Shown in pieces: positions 1 to 8,876 of a DNA stretch of 64,000 bases. Source of the stretch: Proteobacteria bacterium UBA981 (lineage in GTDB: Bacteria > Pseudomonadota > Gammaproteobacteria > Ga0077536). The notes under the pieces were generated by a model. The model was given only the letters and a program-made list of their open reading frames with translations. It did no database searches and was not told the DNA's origin. The stretch's first letter is position 1. Every line of letters begins with the position of its first letter. Position numbers and translations under genes: made by a program. The stretch is taken from contig DBBP01000021.1 in the NCBI GenBank assembly GCA_002292285.1, positions 75,962 through 139,961 on the forward strand. The letters are read 5' to 3'.

Positions 1-34
1 TCCAGGCTGCATAAGCGGCTTCGAACTTCTTCAT
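1..34 (-). CDS. Partial start of a minus-strand gene (runs off the window)
   Basis: Reading the minus strand, an ATG at 34-32 opens a frame MKKFEAAYAAW that continues to the window edge without a stop. An AGGA sequence lies about 9 bases upstream of it (minus strand, around 44-47), a normal ribosome-binding spacing. Only eleven codons are visible, so no product can be named. It would be divergent from the gene at 218, leaving about 180 bases of shared upstream region. Confidence 0.4.
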   Translation of the reverse strand, partial: MKKFEAAYAAW

Positions 35-217
35 CGGTACTTATCCTGACGTACATCACGGATGCACAGGTCGGGCTACGTCGCTAGCCGCCAGTTGTTA
101 GCGATAATAACCCACAATTCGCGTGCGTGGCGTTTGTGCGGGAGATTGGACGATGAGCGATACTGCGCGCAATGACGTTCCTACACGATATACCGCTAAC
201 GAGGCCCCCAAAGCGCG

Positions 218-952
218 ATGACCGAAACGCAACAAGCAATTCAATGCGATACACACGGTAGCAATGCCGGCGCTTATATCTGTCAGCATCTGAGCTCGGG
301 GAAGAGACGCGGATTCCATTCTGGTCTCGACCCGCAACAGCCTTATGCGCTGTGCCCGGATGCCTGGTGCGACGATTGCGATGCAGCACTCGTCGCCGCT
401 GGAAGCTGGACTGAGGCCGCAAGCGCGCAAGCCGGCATAACGCTGGTTTGCGCTGAGTGTTATCTGGATATCCGAACCGCGAACTGGATAGAAGACAGCG
501 AAGCATTTGAAGCGCTGGGCGTTGAATACACACGTGCGCTTGGCACCAGCCAGGACGCACTTTGGCGCACCTATGGCATCGAAAGACTGGAGCGATGGGA
601 TTGGAGCCTCGAGACCGCGCAGCTGGTTTTTTCGCACGGCGAGGAAGCGAAAGTGATCGCCGATATCGAATTCGTCGGTAGCTACTCAACGCAAAGCGCG
701 ACCTGGATGTGGGCCTGGGGCAATAGCGCGTTCCCGGATACCACCCGGCAAGCGCTCACCGTTGTGCGGGATTTCGGACAGACGCGAAGTTTCATGAAGC
801 TCGCGACCGGCTACTGGCACGCCGATGAAAACGACGGCCCACTCATGACCGCCTTTGCAGCCCATCTTTTGGGTGGCGTCGGCGGATACAGAACGCCCAA
901 CAACAATGGCTACACCTATATGATTATCCTCGACGCACGCTGGGCGACTTAA
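218..952 (+). CDS. Hypothetical protein, Cys-rich N-terminus and DUF6882-like C-terminus
   Basis: A 244-residue soluble protein without signal peptide. The first 85 residues are rich in possible metal ligands: C10, H13, C22, H24, C46, C51, C54, C78 and C81, arranged in CxxH, CxH and CxxC groups as in zinc ribbons. From about residue 100 the sequence has the pattern WMWAWGNSAFP followed by a 'GGVGGYRTPNNNGYTY' stretch, which I associate from memory with the DUF6882 family of unknown function. The start is the ATG at 218; the nearest purine run (GAGG at 201) is rather distant, so the start is not well supported. Stand-alone gene followed by a promoter-sized gap before the amidohydrolase. The function is unknown; zinc binding is an inference from the cysteines. 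Confidence 0.7.
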   Translation: MTETQQAIQCDTHGSNAGAYICQHLSSGKRRGFHSGLDPQQPYALCPDAWCDDCDAALVAAGSWTEAASAQAGITLVCAECYLDIRTANWIEDSEAFEALGVEYTRALGTSQDALWRTYGIERLERWDWSLETAQLVFSHGEEAKVIADIEFVGSYSTQSATWMWAWGNSAFPDTTRQALTVVRDFGQTRSFMKLATGYWHADENDGPLMTAFAAHLLGGVGGYRTPNNNGYTYMIILDARWAT

Positions 953-1069
953 GTTACTGTCGTGCAGAAGGACAGGAACGGACGAGGTATTGTCGTTCGT
1001 ACAAAATAAGTTCAGCCGCGCGGCCGCTGAAATTGCATAGCCACGTTGTGGCGCCCAGGAGCAAAAGTC

Positions 1070-2227
1070 ATGAACAGCCTCACCGCCGATCACGTTCTTA
1101 CCGTCGACGCCGACGGCCATATCCTCGAACCGCGCGACACCTGGATTAATTATCTTACGCCGCAATACCGCGAGCGCGCGATTCGTATCGACTACGACGC
1201 CGATGGCCGCGAAATGCTCCTCATTGACGGCAAGTCGCTCGCTGCAATACACGGCCGGCTTGCTTCGTTAGGTGGTATCGAAATGGATCCAACCAGCCTG
1301 CTGGAGACCAATCGATATCCGTATGAGTACGGCTGCCCTCCTGGTGCCTATGATCCGAAAGCGCGCATCGAGGTGCTCGACGAAGAAGGTATCGACATCG
1401 TAATGCTCTATCCAACCATCGGCATATGCTGGGAAGGGCATACCAGTGACCCCTTGCTCGCGCATGCCTATACCGAGGCCTACAATCGCTGGCTGGTCGA
1501 TTTTTGCAGTCACGATCCGAAGCGCCTGGTGCCGATTGCGCATATCAATCTGCTTGACGTTGATCTGGCTGTGCAGGAAATGAAACGTGCGCATGCGGCT
1601 GGCTGTCGCGGCATCTATATCTCGCCAGACATGTACGCGCGTGGGCACAAACGCTTCGATGATCCGTCGCTCGATCCGTTCTGGGCGACGGCACAGGAGC
1701 TTGACCTGCCAGTCGCCTTTCACGTCGTCGTGCGGGACCAGCCGACGACCAGCTATGCCGACCCGCTCGACACCGACGGCGCACGGTTCGGATTGTTCAA
1801 TTTTGCGTTTCTTGCGATCGACGTCATGGCGGGATTCACCGAGCTGCTGACTACCGGCGTGCTCGAACGATTTCCCCGTCTAAAGATTTCGGTATTAGAA
1901 GCAGGTGCCAACTGGATCTCTGCCTGGCTCGATCGCCTCGACCACAAATTTGAGGTCATGCACGCATCGACAATTCTGACCATGAAGCCAAGCGAATATT
2001 TTAAGCGGCAGTGTTTGGTTTCGGCCGACCCCGACGAATCCATCACTGCCGACGTCGTGCGGCATCTTGGCGCAGACTATTTCATTTGGGCCTCGGATTA
2101 TCCGCACATCGATGCCTCAATGGGTGTGGTCAAAGAAATGCGAGAGCGCCTCGCTGTGCTCCCGATGCCGGATCAACGCAAGGTTCTTGGCGAGAATGCG
2201 GCCCGGTTTTATGGACTCAGTGCTTAG
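1070..2227 (+). CDS. Amidohydrolase 2 family metal-dependent hydrolase
   Basis: A 385-residue TIM-barrel hydrolase/decarboxylase of the Amidohydro_2 family (the aminocarboxymuconate-semialdehyde decarboxylase and gamma-resorcylate decarboxylase type). Visible motifs are the N-terminal DADGHILE (metal-binding D-x-H region), the barrel histidine in AFHVVV, and the C-terminal WASDYPHID with the conserved Asp. An in-frame GTG lies further upstream at 1046, but the ATG at 1070 has AGGAG nine bases before it, so 1070 is preferred. Family members act on aromatic or cyclic carboxylates; the substrate here is unknown. It faces the minus-strand monooxygenase operon (2359-4804), converging with it, and probably belongs to the same catabolic neighbourhood. 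A small inverted repeat (GCTTAG...CTAAGC, 2222-2236) spans the stop codon. Confidence 0.88.
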   Translation: MNSLTADHVLTVDADGHILEPRDTWINYLTPQYRERAIRIDYDADGREMLLIDGKSLAAIHGRLASLGGIEMDPTSLLETNRYPYEYGCPPGAYDPKARIEVLDEEGIDIVMLYPTIGICWEGHTSDPLLAHAYTEAYNRWLVDFCSHDPKRLVPIAHINLLDVDLAVQEMKRAHAAGCRGIYISPDMYARGHKRFDDPSLDPFWATAQELDLPVAFHVVVRDQPTTSYADPLDTDGARFGLFNFAFLAIDVMAGFTELLTTGVLERFPRLKISVLEAGANWISAWLDRLDHKFEVMHASTILTMKPSEYFKRQCLVSADPDESITADVVRHLGADYFIWASDYPHIDASMGVVKEMRERLAVLPMPDQRKVLGENAARFYGLSA

Positions 2228-2358
2228 GGTCTAAGCGGGGCGTTTCCAATGCGCCTACCGCGGCTGAGCGTAGCCGCGTGGACCGGAAAGTGGGCAACGC
2301 TACGCGCCTTGCTTTCCTGCACGCTGGCTCACTTACGCAACGGTTCCCTAGATCGGCA

Positions 2359-3729
2359 CTACCATTCGCGCCGACACTCCGCAGCCGGATGCGGCGCGCC
2401 GAGGCGGGGGCCAATGTGCGGGAACAGTTTTTCCCGCAAGGTTCCTTCCGCGTATTCGCTCTGCATGCGTCCGCGTTGCTGCAGGACCGGCACTACCCCG
2501 TCGATGAAATCCTCGAACGATCCGGGCATGACGGCGTACGACATGTTGAAACCGTCAACGCCTGCAGCAATAAATTCTTCGAGCTGGTCGGCGATTTGTT
2601 CAGGCGCTCCGACCAGCACTGGACCTGCGCCGCCAATTCCAACATAGCTGGCGATGTCGCGTACCGTCCATTCTCGATCCGGATCAGCATCAGTGAAGCT
2701 GTGCAAAAAAGTGCGCACTGCGTTGGTCTTGATGTATTCCACCGGCTCGTCGGGATCGAGGCCGCTGAGGTCGATGCCGCTCCAGCCCCCCATTAATGCC
2801 AACGCGCCCTCATAGCTAACCTGTTCCAGGTAATCGTCGTATTTCGCCTGCGCCTCAGCTTCAGTGCCACCGGTGATCGCTTTGATATACGCGAAACCCA
2901 AGATGTCTTGCGGATCGCGACCGCGCTTACGCATTTTGTCGCGGACTGCTTTCATGTAGGCACCGTCGATTTCCGGTTTTGAGCCGATCACGAAAACGCA
3001 TTCGCCGTGCCTGGCGGCGAAATCCGTGCCGCGATCTGACGCACCCGCCTGGAATAGCACGGGCGTTCTCTGTGGCGAGGGCTCGCTGAGATGACAACCG
3101 TCGACCTTATAGTGCTTACCCTCGTGGAAGATATTGCGCACGCGCGCCGGATCCGTATAGATGCCTCGTTCGCGGTCCATGAGCACGGCGTTTTCTGCCC
3201 AGCTATCTTCCCAAAGCTTGTACAGGACCTCGCAATACTCATCGGCCATCTCGTAGCGCATGTCGTGCTCGGGCAAGCCATCGAGGCCGTAACATCGACC
3301 GGTGCTTTCAAGATAAGAGGTTACGATATTCCAACCAATACGGCCTTTGGTCAGATGATCAAGCGTGCTAATCAAACGCGCAAACGTAAACGGATGGTTC
3401 TGCATAATTGAACTGGTGAAACCGAAGCCCAGATGCTCAGTGGCTGCAGCCATTGCAGGAATCAACAGCATCGGGTCGTTGACCGGAAACTGTGCTGCCT
3501 CGGCAACCGATGCGTCACGGCTGCCTCCATAAACATCGTAGGTGCCCACCACATCAGCAAGAAAAATGCCGTCGAATTTACCGCGCTCGATGAGCTTGGC
3601 GAACTTCACCCAATGGTCGAGGTTCTTGTAGTCGACCATGTGGTCGTCGTCGCGAACCCATAGGCCCGGAGACTGATGCACGATGCAGTTCATATCGAAT
3701 GCATTGAAGTACATGCGCTTACGCGTCAT
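2359..3729 (-). CDS. LLM-class flavin-dependent monooxygenase (NtaA/SnaA/DszA-like)
   Basis: A 456-residue bacterial luciferase-like monooxygenase. The features FNAFDMNC near the start, FDGIFLADVVG, HPFTFARLISTLDHLTKGR and GWNIVTS are hallmarks of the NtaA/SnaA/DszA group, FMN-dependent oxygenases that work with a separate flavin reductase on chelators, sulfones or related compounds. No reductase gene is visible nearby. The start ATG (3729-3727) has a GAGGA eight bases upstream. It is the last gene of a minus-strand run SnoaL (4349-4804), cupin (3840-4307), monooxygenase, with gaps of about 40 and 110 bases, suggesting one operon. The substrate is unknown. Confidence 0.88.
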   Translation of the reverse strand: MTRKRMYFNAFDMNCIVHQSPGLWVRDDDHMVDYKNLDHWVKFAKLIERGKFDGIFLADVVGTYDVYGGSRDASVAEAAQFPVNDPMLLIPAMAAATEHLGFGFTSSIMQNHPFTFARLISTLDHLTKGRIGWNIVTSYLESTGRCYGLDGLPEHDMRYEMADEYCEVLYKLWEDSWAENAVLMDRERGIYTDPARVRNIFHEGKHYKVDGCHLSEPSPQRTPVLFQAGASDRGTDFAARHGECVFVIGSKPEIDGAYMKAVRDKMRKRGRDPQDILGFAYIKAITGGTEAEAQAKYDDYLEQVSYEGALALMGGWSGIDLSGLDPDEPVEYIKTNAVRTFLHSFTDADPDREWTVRDIASYVGIGGAGPVLVGAPEQIADQLEEFIAAGVDGFNMSYAVMPGSFEDFIDGVVPVLQQRGRMQSEYAEGTLREKLFPHIGPRLGAPHPAAECRREW

Positions 3730-3839
3730 AGCGGTGTTCCTCGATTAAAAATGATCTTCGTCACGCACCTGCCATGCATATGCCCGACTTGTTGCGCGGC
3801 CTGCAGCGGCCGAAGCCGCTGAATAGCGATAGAACCACC

Positions 3840-4307
3840 CTAGTAATCGCGCTCGTCCTTGTGCGTGAATTTCCATGACCGGTCAGCAGAAAAAGTCGCC
3901 TTGATGTCGTCGTTCGGAAACTCCGCACTGTCGCCCGGCACGCGGTCACCGATTTCAAGATAAATCACATCCTGGTCGGAATCGTTGCGTAATTGATGGG
4001 CAATGGTTTCTCCGGCCCTGAATCCGAAACACTCGCCGGGATTCATAAGTAGCTGCTCGTCGCCGAGCTGCAAGCTCGGATTGCCTTCGAGAATGTAGAT
4101 GAACTCATCTTGTTCGAGGTGATAGTGCCTTAACGCCGACACTGAACCGGGTGCCAGAACAGTCAGGTTGACCCCAAATCCCTGCAAACCGAAAACGTCA
4201 CCCAGCTTGCGTTTCGTACGCCCGGCCACCTGACCCGCAAAGATCGCCGGGTAGATCGATTTCCCGAGCTGGCCGGGCACGGACATTGCGGCGATTGGTC
4301 TAGCCAT
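3840..4307 (-). CDS. Cupin domain protein
   Basis: A 155-residue single-domain cupin. The two cupin motifs are visible: the first around RHYHLEQDEFIYILEG (His, His, Glu metal ligands and the G at the end) and the second around PGECFGFRAGETIAHQL (terminal His). This RxYHxxxDE form is the type seen in small metal-binding cupins that act as isomerases, dioxygenases or auxiliary proteins. The start has a GGGG run eleven bases upstream on the minus strand. It sits between the SnoaL protein and the monooxygenase in a probable three-gene operon, so a role in the same degradation pathway is inferred; its reaction is unknown. Confidence 0.82.
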   Translation of the reverse strand: MARPIAAMSVPGQLGKSIYPAIFAGQVAGRTKRKLGDVFGLQGFGVNLTVLAPGSVSALRHYHLEQDEFIYILEGNPSLQLGDEQLLMNPGECFGFRAGETIAHQLRNDSDQDVIYLEIGDRVPGDSAEFPNDDIKATFSADRSWKFTHKDERDY

Positions 4308-4348
4308 GCTGCATCACCCCTTTCCTCGCTTGCGATATGGCCTCGCCC

Positions 4349-4804
4349 TCAGGCTGACCCACCGTCAATGAAGTCTTCGCTTTTCAGGTGCTGACTCATG
4401 TCGCCGACGAACGGACCGTGAACAACCGTTTTAGCGAAGCGCCACTCACCACCATCTTTGACGAACTCGTCATGGTAGTGCCCGGAGAATATTGCCTGCA
4501 GCGGTAGCTTGTCGGTCTGTTGGAGCACAGTCACGTAACGCTGACCGTTCGCGGTGCCGCCGGCCTCGTCGATGTTTAGCTCGATGTTCGCACTAACGTG
4601 TCGGGTACGCGGGGTGCCGTCCGGATAAATGATGACTTTCGAGACCACATTCTCGCGTACTTCCTCCGCACCACGATTCGGCGGCGTACCCTCGACATAC
4701 CATTCACCTTTGGCGAACAGCGCGACAAAACCTTCGACGTCACCACCATCGATTGTGTGACTATAGCGATTGAGCAGGCTCATGATTTCTTCTTTGTCTG
4801 ACAT
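4349..4804 (-). CDS. SnoaL-like / NTF2-fold protein
   Basis: A 151-residue NTF2-fold protein of the SnoaL_4 type. It opens with a helical segment EEIMSLLNRYSHTIDGGD, then FVALFAKGEWYV, then beta-strand-rich sequence containing RHVSANIELN and FSGHYHDEFV. This pattern is shared by polyketide cyclases, ring hydroxylase beta subunits and small dehydratases, so only the fold can be assigned. It is the first gene of the minus-strand operon leading into the cupin and monooxygenase; a promoter would lie in the 225-base gap 4805-5029. I see no clear catalytic signature. Confidence 0.8.
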   Translation of the reverse strand: MSDKEEIMSLLNRYSHTIDGGDVEGFVALFAKGEWYVEGTPPNRGAEEVRENVVSKVIIYPDGTPRTRHVSANIELNIDEAGGTANGQRYVTVLQQTDKLPLQAIFSGHYHDEFVKDGGEWRFAKTVVHGPFVGDMSQHLKSEDFIDGGSA

Positions 4805-5029
4805 GACATTAGGACCTCGTTATGGCTGATGTCATGACTGCGACACCACATCCGGTGCCCAGTTGATGCGTTCAGCCAGCTAAATAAAATGTGAACCGAT
4901 CGAATGGCCTATTGAACCAATAGGCTCGAAGCGCGACGGCCTTGTAAGTTCACAGGCTCGGCTTCATTACTGTGTACGATAAGCGCTGCGCACTCAACTC
5001 CCGCCCCGCTCATCTGTGCCACCGATGGA

Positions 5030-5395
5030 CTATCGCTCACGCTTCAAACGCGCGTCCCACATGAATTTTAGCGACCCGGCGACGACCAGGACGTTGATAG
5101 CGGTGATGATGCCCGTCGCCGGGATCTTAAGATCGGAGGAGCGCGGAAAGCGTTCGTACAGCTCGAACCTGACGTCGTCGATAACGATATCTATTGCATA
5201 GATCCCGCACAGCGTGACCGTAATCACGGCCAAATACAGACCCGTTAACAGCCACACCTGCGACGGCTTCAGCTTTGCCCCAATCACGTAAGCGCTAATC
5301 AGGTAGCTACTGGTAAGGGTTAGGAACACCGCATAGATAGCGGTGTGGTTTCCGACCATCAACTGGACGGTCTCGATAAGTTCGGCTTCGGTCAT
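5030..5395 (-). CDS. Small integral membrane protein, unknown
   Basis: A 121-residue protein with three likely membrane helices at about residues 18-40, 46-70 and 92-113, a short periplasmic or cytoplasmic charged loop (DDVRFELYERFPRSSDLK) and a basic C-terminus (DARLKRER). The start has a strong GAGGTAAG sequence eight bases upstream, which supports this being a real gene. I do not recognise a family. It lies downstream of katA on the same strand but a hairpin (5481-5504) and 245 bases separate them, so co-transcription is unlikely. Confidence 0.65.
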   Translation of the reverse strand: MTEAELIETVQLMVGNHTAIYAVFLTLTSSYLISAYVIGAKLKPSQVWLLTGLYLAVITVTLCGIYAIDIVIDDVRFELYERFPRSSDLKIPATGIITAINVLVVAGSLKFMWDARLKRER

Positions 5396-5480
5396 CTGGT
5401 CTTACCTCTACGCGATGGCTGGCGTCGCCGATGGTCAACAGTGCCCCTGCATGTTACCTGCGGCGCCGCCCGCCTGGCTC

Positions 5481-5504
5481 AGCTCCGGGCGAACGCCCGG
5501 AGCT
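5481..5504. terminator. GC-rich perfect hairpin between katA and the small membrane gene
   Basis: AGCTCCGGGCG (5481-5491) and CGCCCGGAGCT (5494-5504) are perfect inverted repeats, giving an 8-9 bp stem closed by a small GAAC-type loop. It lies about 140 bases past the end of katA on the minus strand. No T tract follows on either strand, so it is at best a partial or factor-dependent terminator. Confidence 0.4.
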
Positions 5505-5640
5505 GAAGGTCGAGCAGTGTTTACCGCTTCGGCCTCCACCCCGGAGTTATAGTGAGCGCAACGCCCAGACCATTTGGAGCAGGAATCTGCGCTGACCCGC
5601 AGTCCTGCCCCAACAGTCACACGTTCTCCAGGTCTTGAGC

Positions 5641-7080
5641 TCAGGCCGTCGCCTCCAGCGCCGCATGAACCCGCGCTGCGTAACCGACATCTGCACGGCC
5701 GATATACTCGAGCATGCGCTTTTGCACGGCGCTCTCTGCCTGAGCCAGGCCACCAGCAATTGTGGCTGCCAGCTCGCTTTGCTGTTGCTCAGACATCACC
5801 CGGTAAAGCTGCCCGGCCTGCTCAAAATAATCCTCGTCATCCTGGCTATACGGCTGCACCCAGGCCTCTTCGAGCAAGGGTAGCGGCGGCGGGGCGAGGT
5901 CTGCTTGCGGTTTGGCTTCACGCACACCGTTGTTCGGGTAAAAATTGATACCGGCGTCCTGATTGGTACCCCCTACCGCCATCGCGCCATCACGCTGGTG
6001 GTGATGGACCGGGCAGCGCGGCGCGTTCACCGGTAGCTGATTGTGGTTCACCCCGACGCGGTAGCGCTGCGCATCCTGATAGGCGATCAGACGCGCCTGC
6101 AGCATCTTGTCGGGCGAAGCGCAGATACCCGGCACAAGATTACTTGGCGCAAAGGCGGCTTGTTCCGTTTCGGCGAAGTAGTTGTCGACGTTTCGATTCA
6201 GGGTCAGCGTGCCGATGTTCTGCAGTGGCGCGAGCGCATGGGGCCATACCTTGGTGAGGTCAAACGGGTTGATTGGAAACTGGCGTGCGGCGTCCTCAGT
6301 CAATATCTGCAGCTGTACGGTCCAGCTTGGGTGGTCGCCACGCTCTATAGCTTCGACCAGGTCCTGCTGCGCGCCATGCGGCGGTAAGCTTGCAGCCTCG
6401 TCCGCGGGCACACATTCGATGCCCTGATTCGTCTTCATATGCCATTTCACCCAGAAACGTTCACCCGCCCTATTCCAGAATCCGAGTGTGTGCGAACCGA
6501 ACCCATGCATGTGCCGCCAGGAGCGGGGAATCCCGCGATCAGACATCAGGATCGTCATCTGATGCAGTGACTGCGGGTGATTCGCCCAGAATTCGTACAT
6601 GCGGGCCGGATCAGGCAGATTCGTTTGTGGGTTCTTTTTCTGCGAATGGACGAAATCGGGGAATTTCATCGGATCGTTAAGGAAGAACACGGGCGTGTTG
6701 TTGCCAACCAGATCGAAGTTGCCTTGCTCGGTATAGAACTTGACGGCAAAGCCGCGCGGATCGCGCGCATAGTCGCTTGAGTCCTGACCGCCCCCAACGG
6801 TCGAGAAACGCACAAAGACCTCAGTCTGCTGGCCCGCTGTTTGCAGGAAGCTCGCGCGGGTGTAGTCGCTCAACGATTGGTCAAGACTGAAAGTGCCATA
6901 AGCCCCGGTTCCTCGCGCGTGCACCACACGCTCGGGAATCCTCTCGCGATTAAAATGCGCGAGCTTCTCGAACAGCTGCACGTTGTCGTAAGTAAGGGGT
7001 CCGCGCGGTCCGGCGCTGATGCTGTTGTTGTCGTCGGCGACCGGGGCTCCGGCAGAGGTAGTGAGAGTCTTACCTGTCAT
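5641..7080 (-). CDS. katA: Monofunctional haem catalase (small-subunit, KatA type)
   Basis: A 479-residue cytoplasmic catalase that disproportionates hydrogen peroxide. Visible family features are the N-terminal TTSAGAPVADDNNS, the distal haem-pocket motif RVVHARGTGAYGTF (catalytic His), the VGNNTPVFF region (catalytic Asn) and the proximal haem-ligand segment RLIAYQDAQRYRVG (Tyr). Length fits clade 3 small-subunit enzymes. The frame is open to 7116, but the ATG at 7080 has AGGA eight bases upstream and gives the usual MTGK-type N-terminus, so it is chosen; an ATG at 7101 is a weaker alternative. It is divergent from oxyR across about 96 bases that hold ATAG/CTAT elements, indicating peroxide-dependent control by OxyR. 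Confidence 0.96.
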   Translation of the reverse strand: MTGKTLTTSAGAPVADDNNSISAGPRGPLTYDNVQLFEKLAHFNRERIPERVVHARGTGAYGTFSLDQSLSDYTRASFLQTAGQQTEVFVRFSTVGGGQDSSDYARDPRGFAVKFYTEQGNFDLVGNNTPVFFLNDPMKFPDFVHSQKKNPQTNLPDPARMYEFWANHPQSLHQMTILMSDRGIPRSWRHMHGFGSHTLGFWNRAGERFWVKWHMKTNQGIECVPADEAASLPPHGAQQDLVEAIERGDHPSWTVQLQILTEDAARQFPINPFDLTKVWPHALAPLQNIGTLTLNRNVDNYFAETEQAAFAPSNLVPGICASPDKMLQARLIAYQDAQRYRVGVNHNQLPVNAPRCPVHHHQRDGAMAVGGTNQDAGINFYPNNGVREAKPQADLAPPPLPLLEEAWVQPYSQDDEDYFEQAGQLYRVMSEQQQSELAATIAGGLAQAESAVQKRMLEYIGRADVGYAARVHAALEATA

Positions 7081-7109
7081 GTCGATATCCTGTGATTTCA
7101 TTTGCAGGA

Positions 7110-7178
7110 TTGACAATAGAGTTATAGATCCATAGGGTCCAATCGATTATTTCCTATTTATATATAGGGTTTGCCTAT
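7110..7178. promoter_or_regulatory. katA-oxyR divergent promoter with candidate OxyR site
   Basis: ATAGG at 7132, CCTAT at 7153, ATAGG at 7164 and CCTAT at 7174 form half-sites spaced close to the 10-11 bp grid that an OxyR tetramer contacts (the second position, near 7143, is degenerate). Further ATAG copies occur at 7116 and 7124. On the minus strand TATAAC (7126-7121) is a possible -10 for katA, which would place the OxyR half-sites over and upstream of its -35 region, as at known OxyR-activated promoters. The last half-site overlaps the oxyR start codon, consistent with autorepression. Confidence 0.55.
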
Positions 7179-8103
7179 GAGTATCAGGAACCTCGGTTTC
7201 CGTGACCTGCAGTACGTTGTTGCGGTGGCCGAACATCAGTCTTTCAGCCGAGCTGCCGAGGCCTGCGCAATTACCCAACCGGCACTCAGTGAAAGAATTA
7301 AACGTATCGAATTCACCCTGGACGTCGAATTGTTTGAACGCACCAAGCGTAGTCTGACGGTAACGGCAGTTGGTGAACGATTGGTGGCCAGAGCACGTGC
7401 GCTATTGCAAGATGCTGTCGAAATTGACGGCATGCTGACAGCCTCTCGCGAACCGCTGAGTGGCCCTATCCGGGTTGGTGTGATCGCGACTCTCGGGCCT
7501 TATCTGATGCCGCTGATACTGCCGGCGCTATGCAAACAATATCCGGCAGTCGAACTGATCCTGCGCGAAGGTTTAACCGAGCCGTTGCTTGCAACCCTGC
7601 AAGCCGGGGATCTGGATGTGGTCATAGCTGCCGCGCCCTTGCATGCGCCAGGGATGACGCAACTTGCGTTGTTCGACGAACCCTTTGTTCTCGCCGTGCC
7701 CATCGAACATCCGCTCGCTCAGCGTCCCGTCGTGCACGCCACCGATCTGCGCGGCGATGAAATGGTCCTTCTCGATGATGGGCATTGCTTGTCGGGCCAG
7801 GCGCTGGATGTTTGCCCGGCTAAGCAACGGCACAACCAGAATCGCCTGCACGCCATGTCATTGGAAACGCTTCGGCACATGGTTGCCGCGGGGGCGGGTT
7901 ACTCGCTGATGCCTGCACTGGCCGTGGGGCGCAAACCGGCACTGTCAAAGCTCATCCGTTACAAAAAACTCGGCGGTAAGCGCCAATACGGGCGCAAGCT
8001 GGTGTTGGCCTGGCGCAAATCGTTTAGTCGCGATGCAGACGTGCGCTTGCTCGCGACGCTCATTCGGGCATGTCTGCCGACCGAAATGGTGGCGGCCGCT
8101 TGA
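7177..8103 (+). CDS. oxyR: Hydrogen-peroxide sensor, LysR-family activator OxyR
   Basis: A 308-residue LysR-type regulator. The winged helix-turn-helix occupies residues 1-60 (FRDLQYVVAVAEHQSFSRAA...TQPALSERIKRIE) and the effector domain about 90-300. Both redox cysteines of OxyR are present in the diagnostic context DDGHCLSGQALDVC at C204 and C213, equivalent to C199 and C208 of E. coli; they form the disulfide that turns the protein into an activator. The frame could begin at a TTG at 7171, but the ATG at 7177 has AGGG seven bases upstream and is preferred. It is divergent from katA, its obvious target. Confidence 0.95.
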   Translation: MSIRNLGFRDLQYVVAVAEHQSFSRAAEACAITQPALSERIKRIEFTLDVELFERTKRSLTVTAVGERLVARARALLQDAVEIDGMLTASREPLSGPIRVGVIATLGPYLMPLILPALCKQYPAVELILREGLTEPLLATLQAGDLDVVIAAAPLHAPGMTQLALFDEPFVLAVPIEHPLAQRPVVHATDLRGDEMVLLDDGHCLSGQALDVCPAKQRHNQNRLHAMSLETLRHMVAAGAGYSLMPALAVGRKPALSKLIRYKKLGGKRQYGRKLVLAWRKSFSRDADVRLLATLIRACLPTEMVAAA

Positions 8104-8374
8104 CGCGACAGGAACGGAACGGTTGTGGTCGCGCGCGTGAGCCTTTTGCCGGAGCAACGGCCGCACTAGCCTGTACTCACCGAACAGAAAACGGCAATGC
8201 GTTTAGGTGTGATCTTGGGCGCCGCACCTGCGCGGTCAACTCTGTGCGACTGCTCTAACGAGGATGCCGATGCAATCCCAAGCTCACCAAGCCTGGTTAA
8301 AGGCCACTACCCGAGTCGTTGATCCCAACGCAAGACATCGACGCGAAACAGACTGATTAGCACGCCAGCCAATG

Positions 8375-8791
8375 TTACTGAAAATCAGCAGGGCTAACAT
8401 CCGGAGGGGTGTTGTCCATATCGAAAAGCAGCAACCAGCGGCCATCGTCGGTGCGCCGATAGACCAATGCGACGCGTCCGGTTGCGTGTTCAACCGGCTC
8501 AACAGCGTCGGCCGGCGGCTGAAAGTAATATTTGCCGACCAGCAGTGCCATATCAGTCTGTTGTGCTAAAAACTCTTCTTTGAACAACAACGTTCCGGCA
8601 ACCATCGAAAATGCCTGTTCATACCAGGGCATGATCTCCTCGATGCCATGGAACATCGGGGCGGCGGCATTCGCATAGCGCGACTGCGGGTCGTAGAAGG
8701 TCTGCAACGTTTGAGTATCTTTCGCGTTGAACGCAGCTAGCCAGCCGGCGATATTCTCGCGCACGCTAAGCGGCGCAATGGTTGTTGTCAT
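8375..8791 (-). CDS. SnoaL-like / DUF4440-type NTF2-fold protein
   Basis: A 138-residue NTF2-fold protein: helix VRENIAGWLAAFNAKDTQTLQTFYDP, the loop ANAAAPMFHGIEEIMPWYEQAF and C-terminal strands ending RRTDDGRWLLLFDMDNTPP are typical of SnoaL/DUF4440 ketosteroid-isomerase-like proteins. It begins 85 bases downstream of the antiporter gene on the same strand and may be co-transcribed with it. Substrate unknown. The region between oxyR and this gene (8104-8374) shows no gene. Confidence 0.75.
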   Translation of the reverse strand: MTTTIAPLSVRENIAGWLAAFNAKDTQTLQTFYDPQSRYANAAAPMFHGIEEIMPWYEQAFSMVAGTLLFKEEFLAQQTDMALLVGKYYFQPPADAVEPVEHATGRVALVYRRTDDGRWLLLFDMDNTPPDVSPADFQ

Positions 8792-8876
8792 GCTGCTGAT
8801 TTCCCATTTCCGATCTCGCCTAATCGTCCCGGCGACGCCTGGCCAGCTTGTGGATGCCTATTCGTTTTCTCGCGCA

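Noticed and set aside
84..689. 201- and 179-codon minus-strand frames at the window start
   Set aside because: Antisense to the 218-952 gene, arginine-rich and without resemblance to any family.
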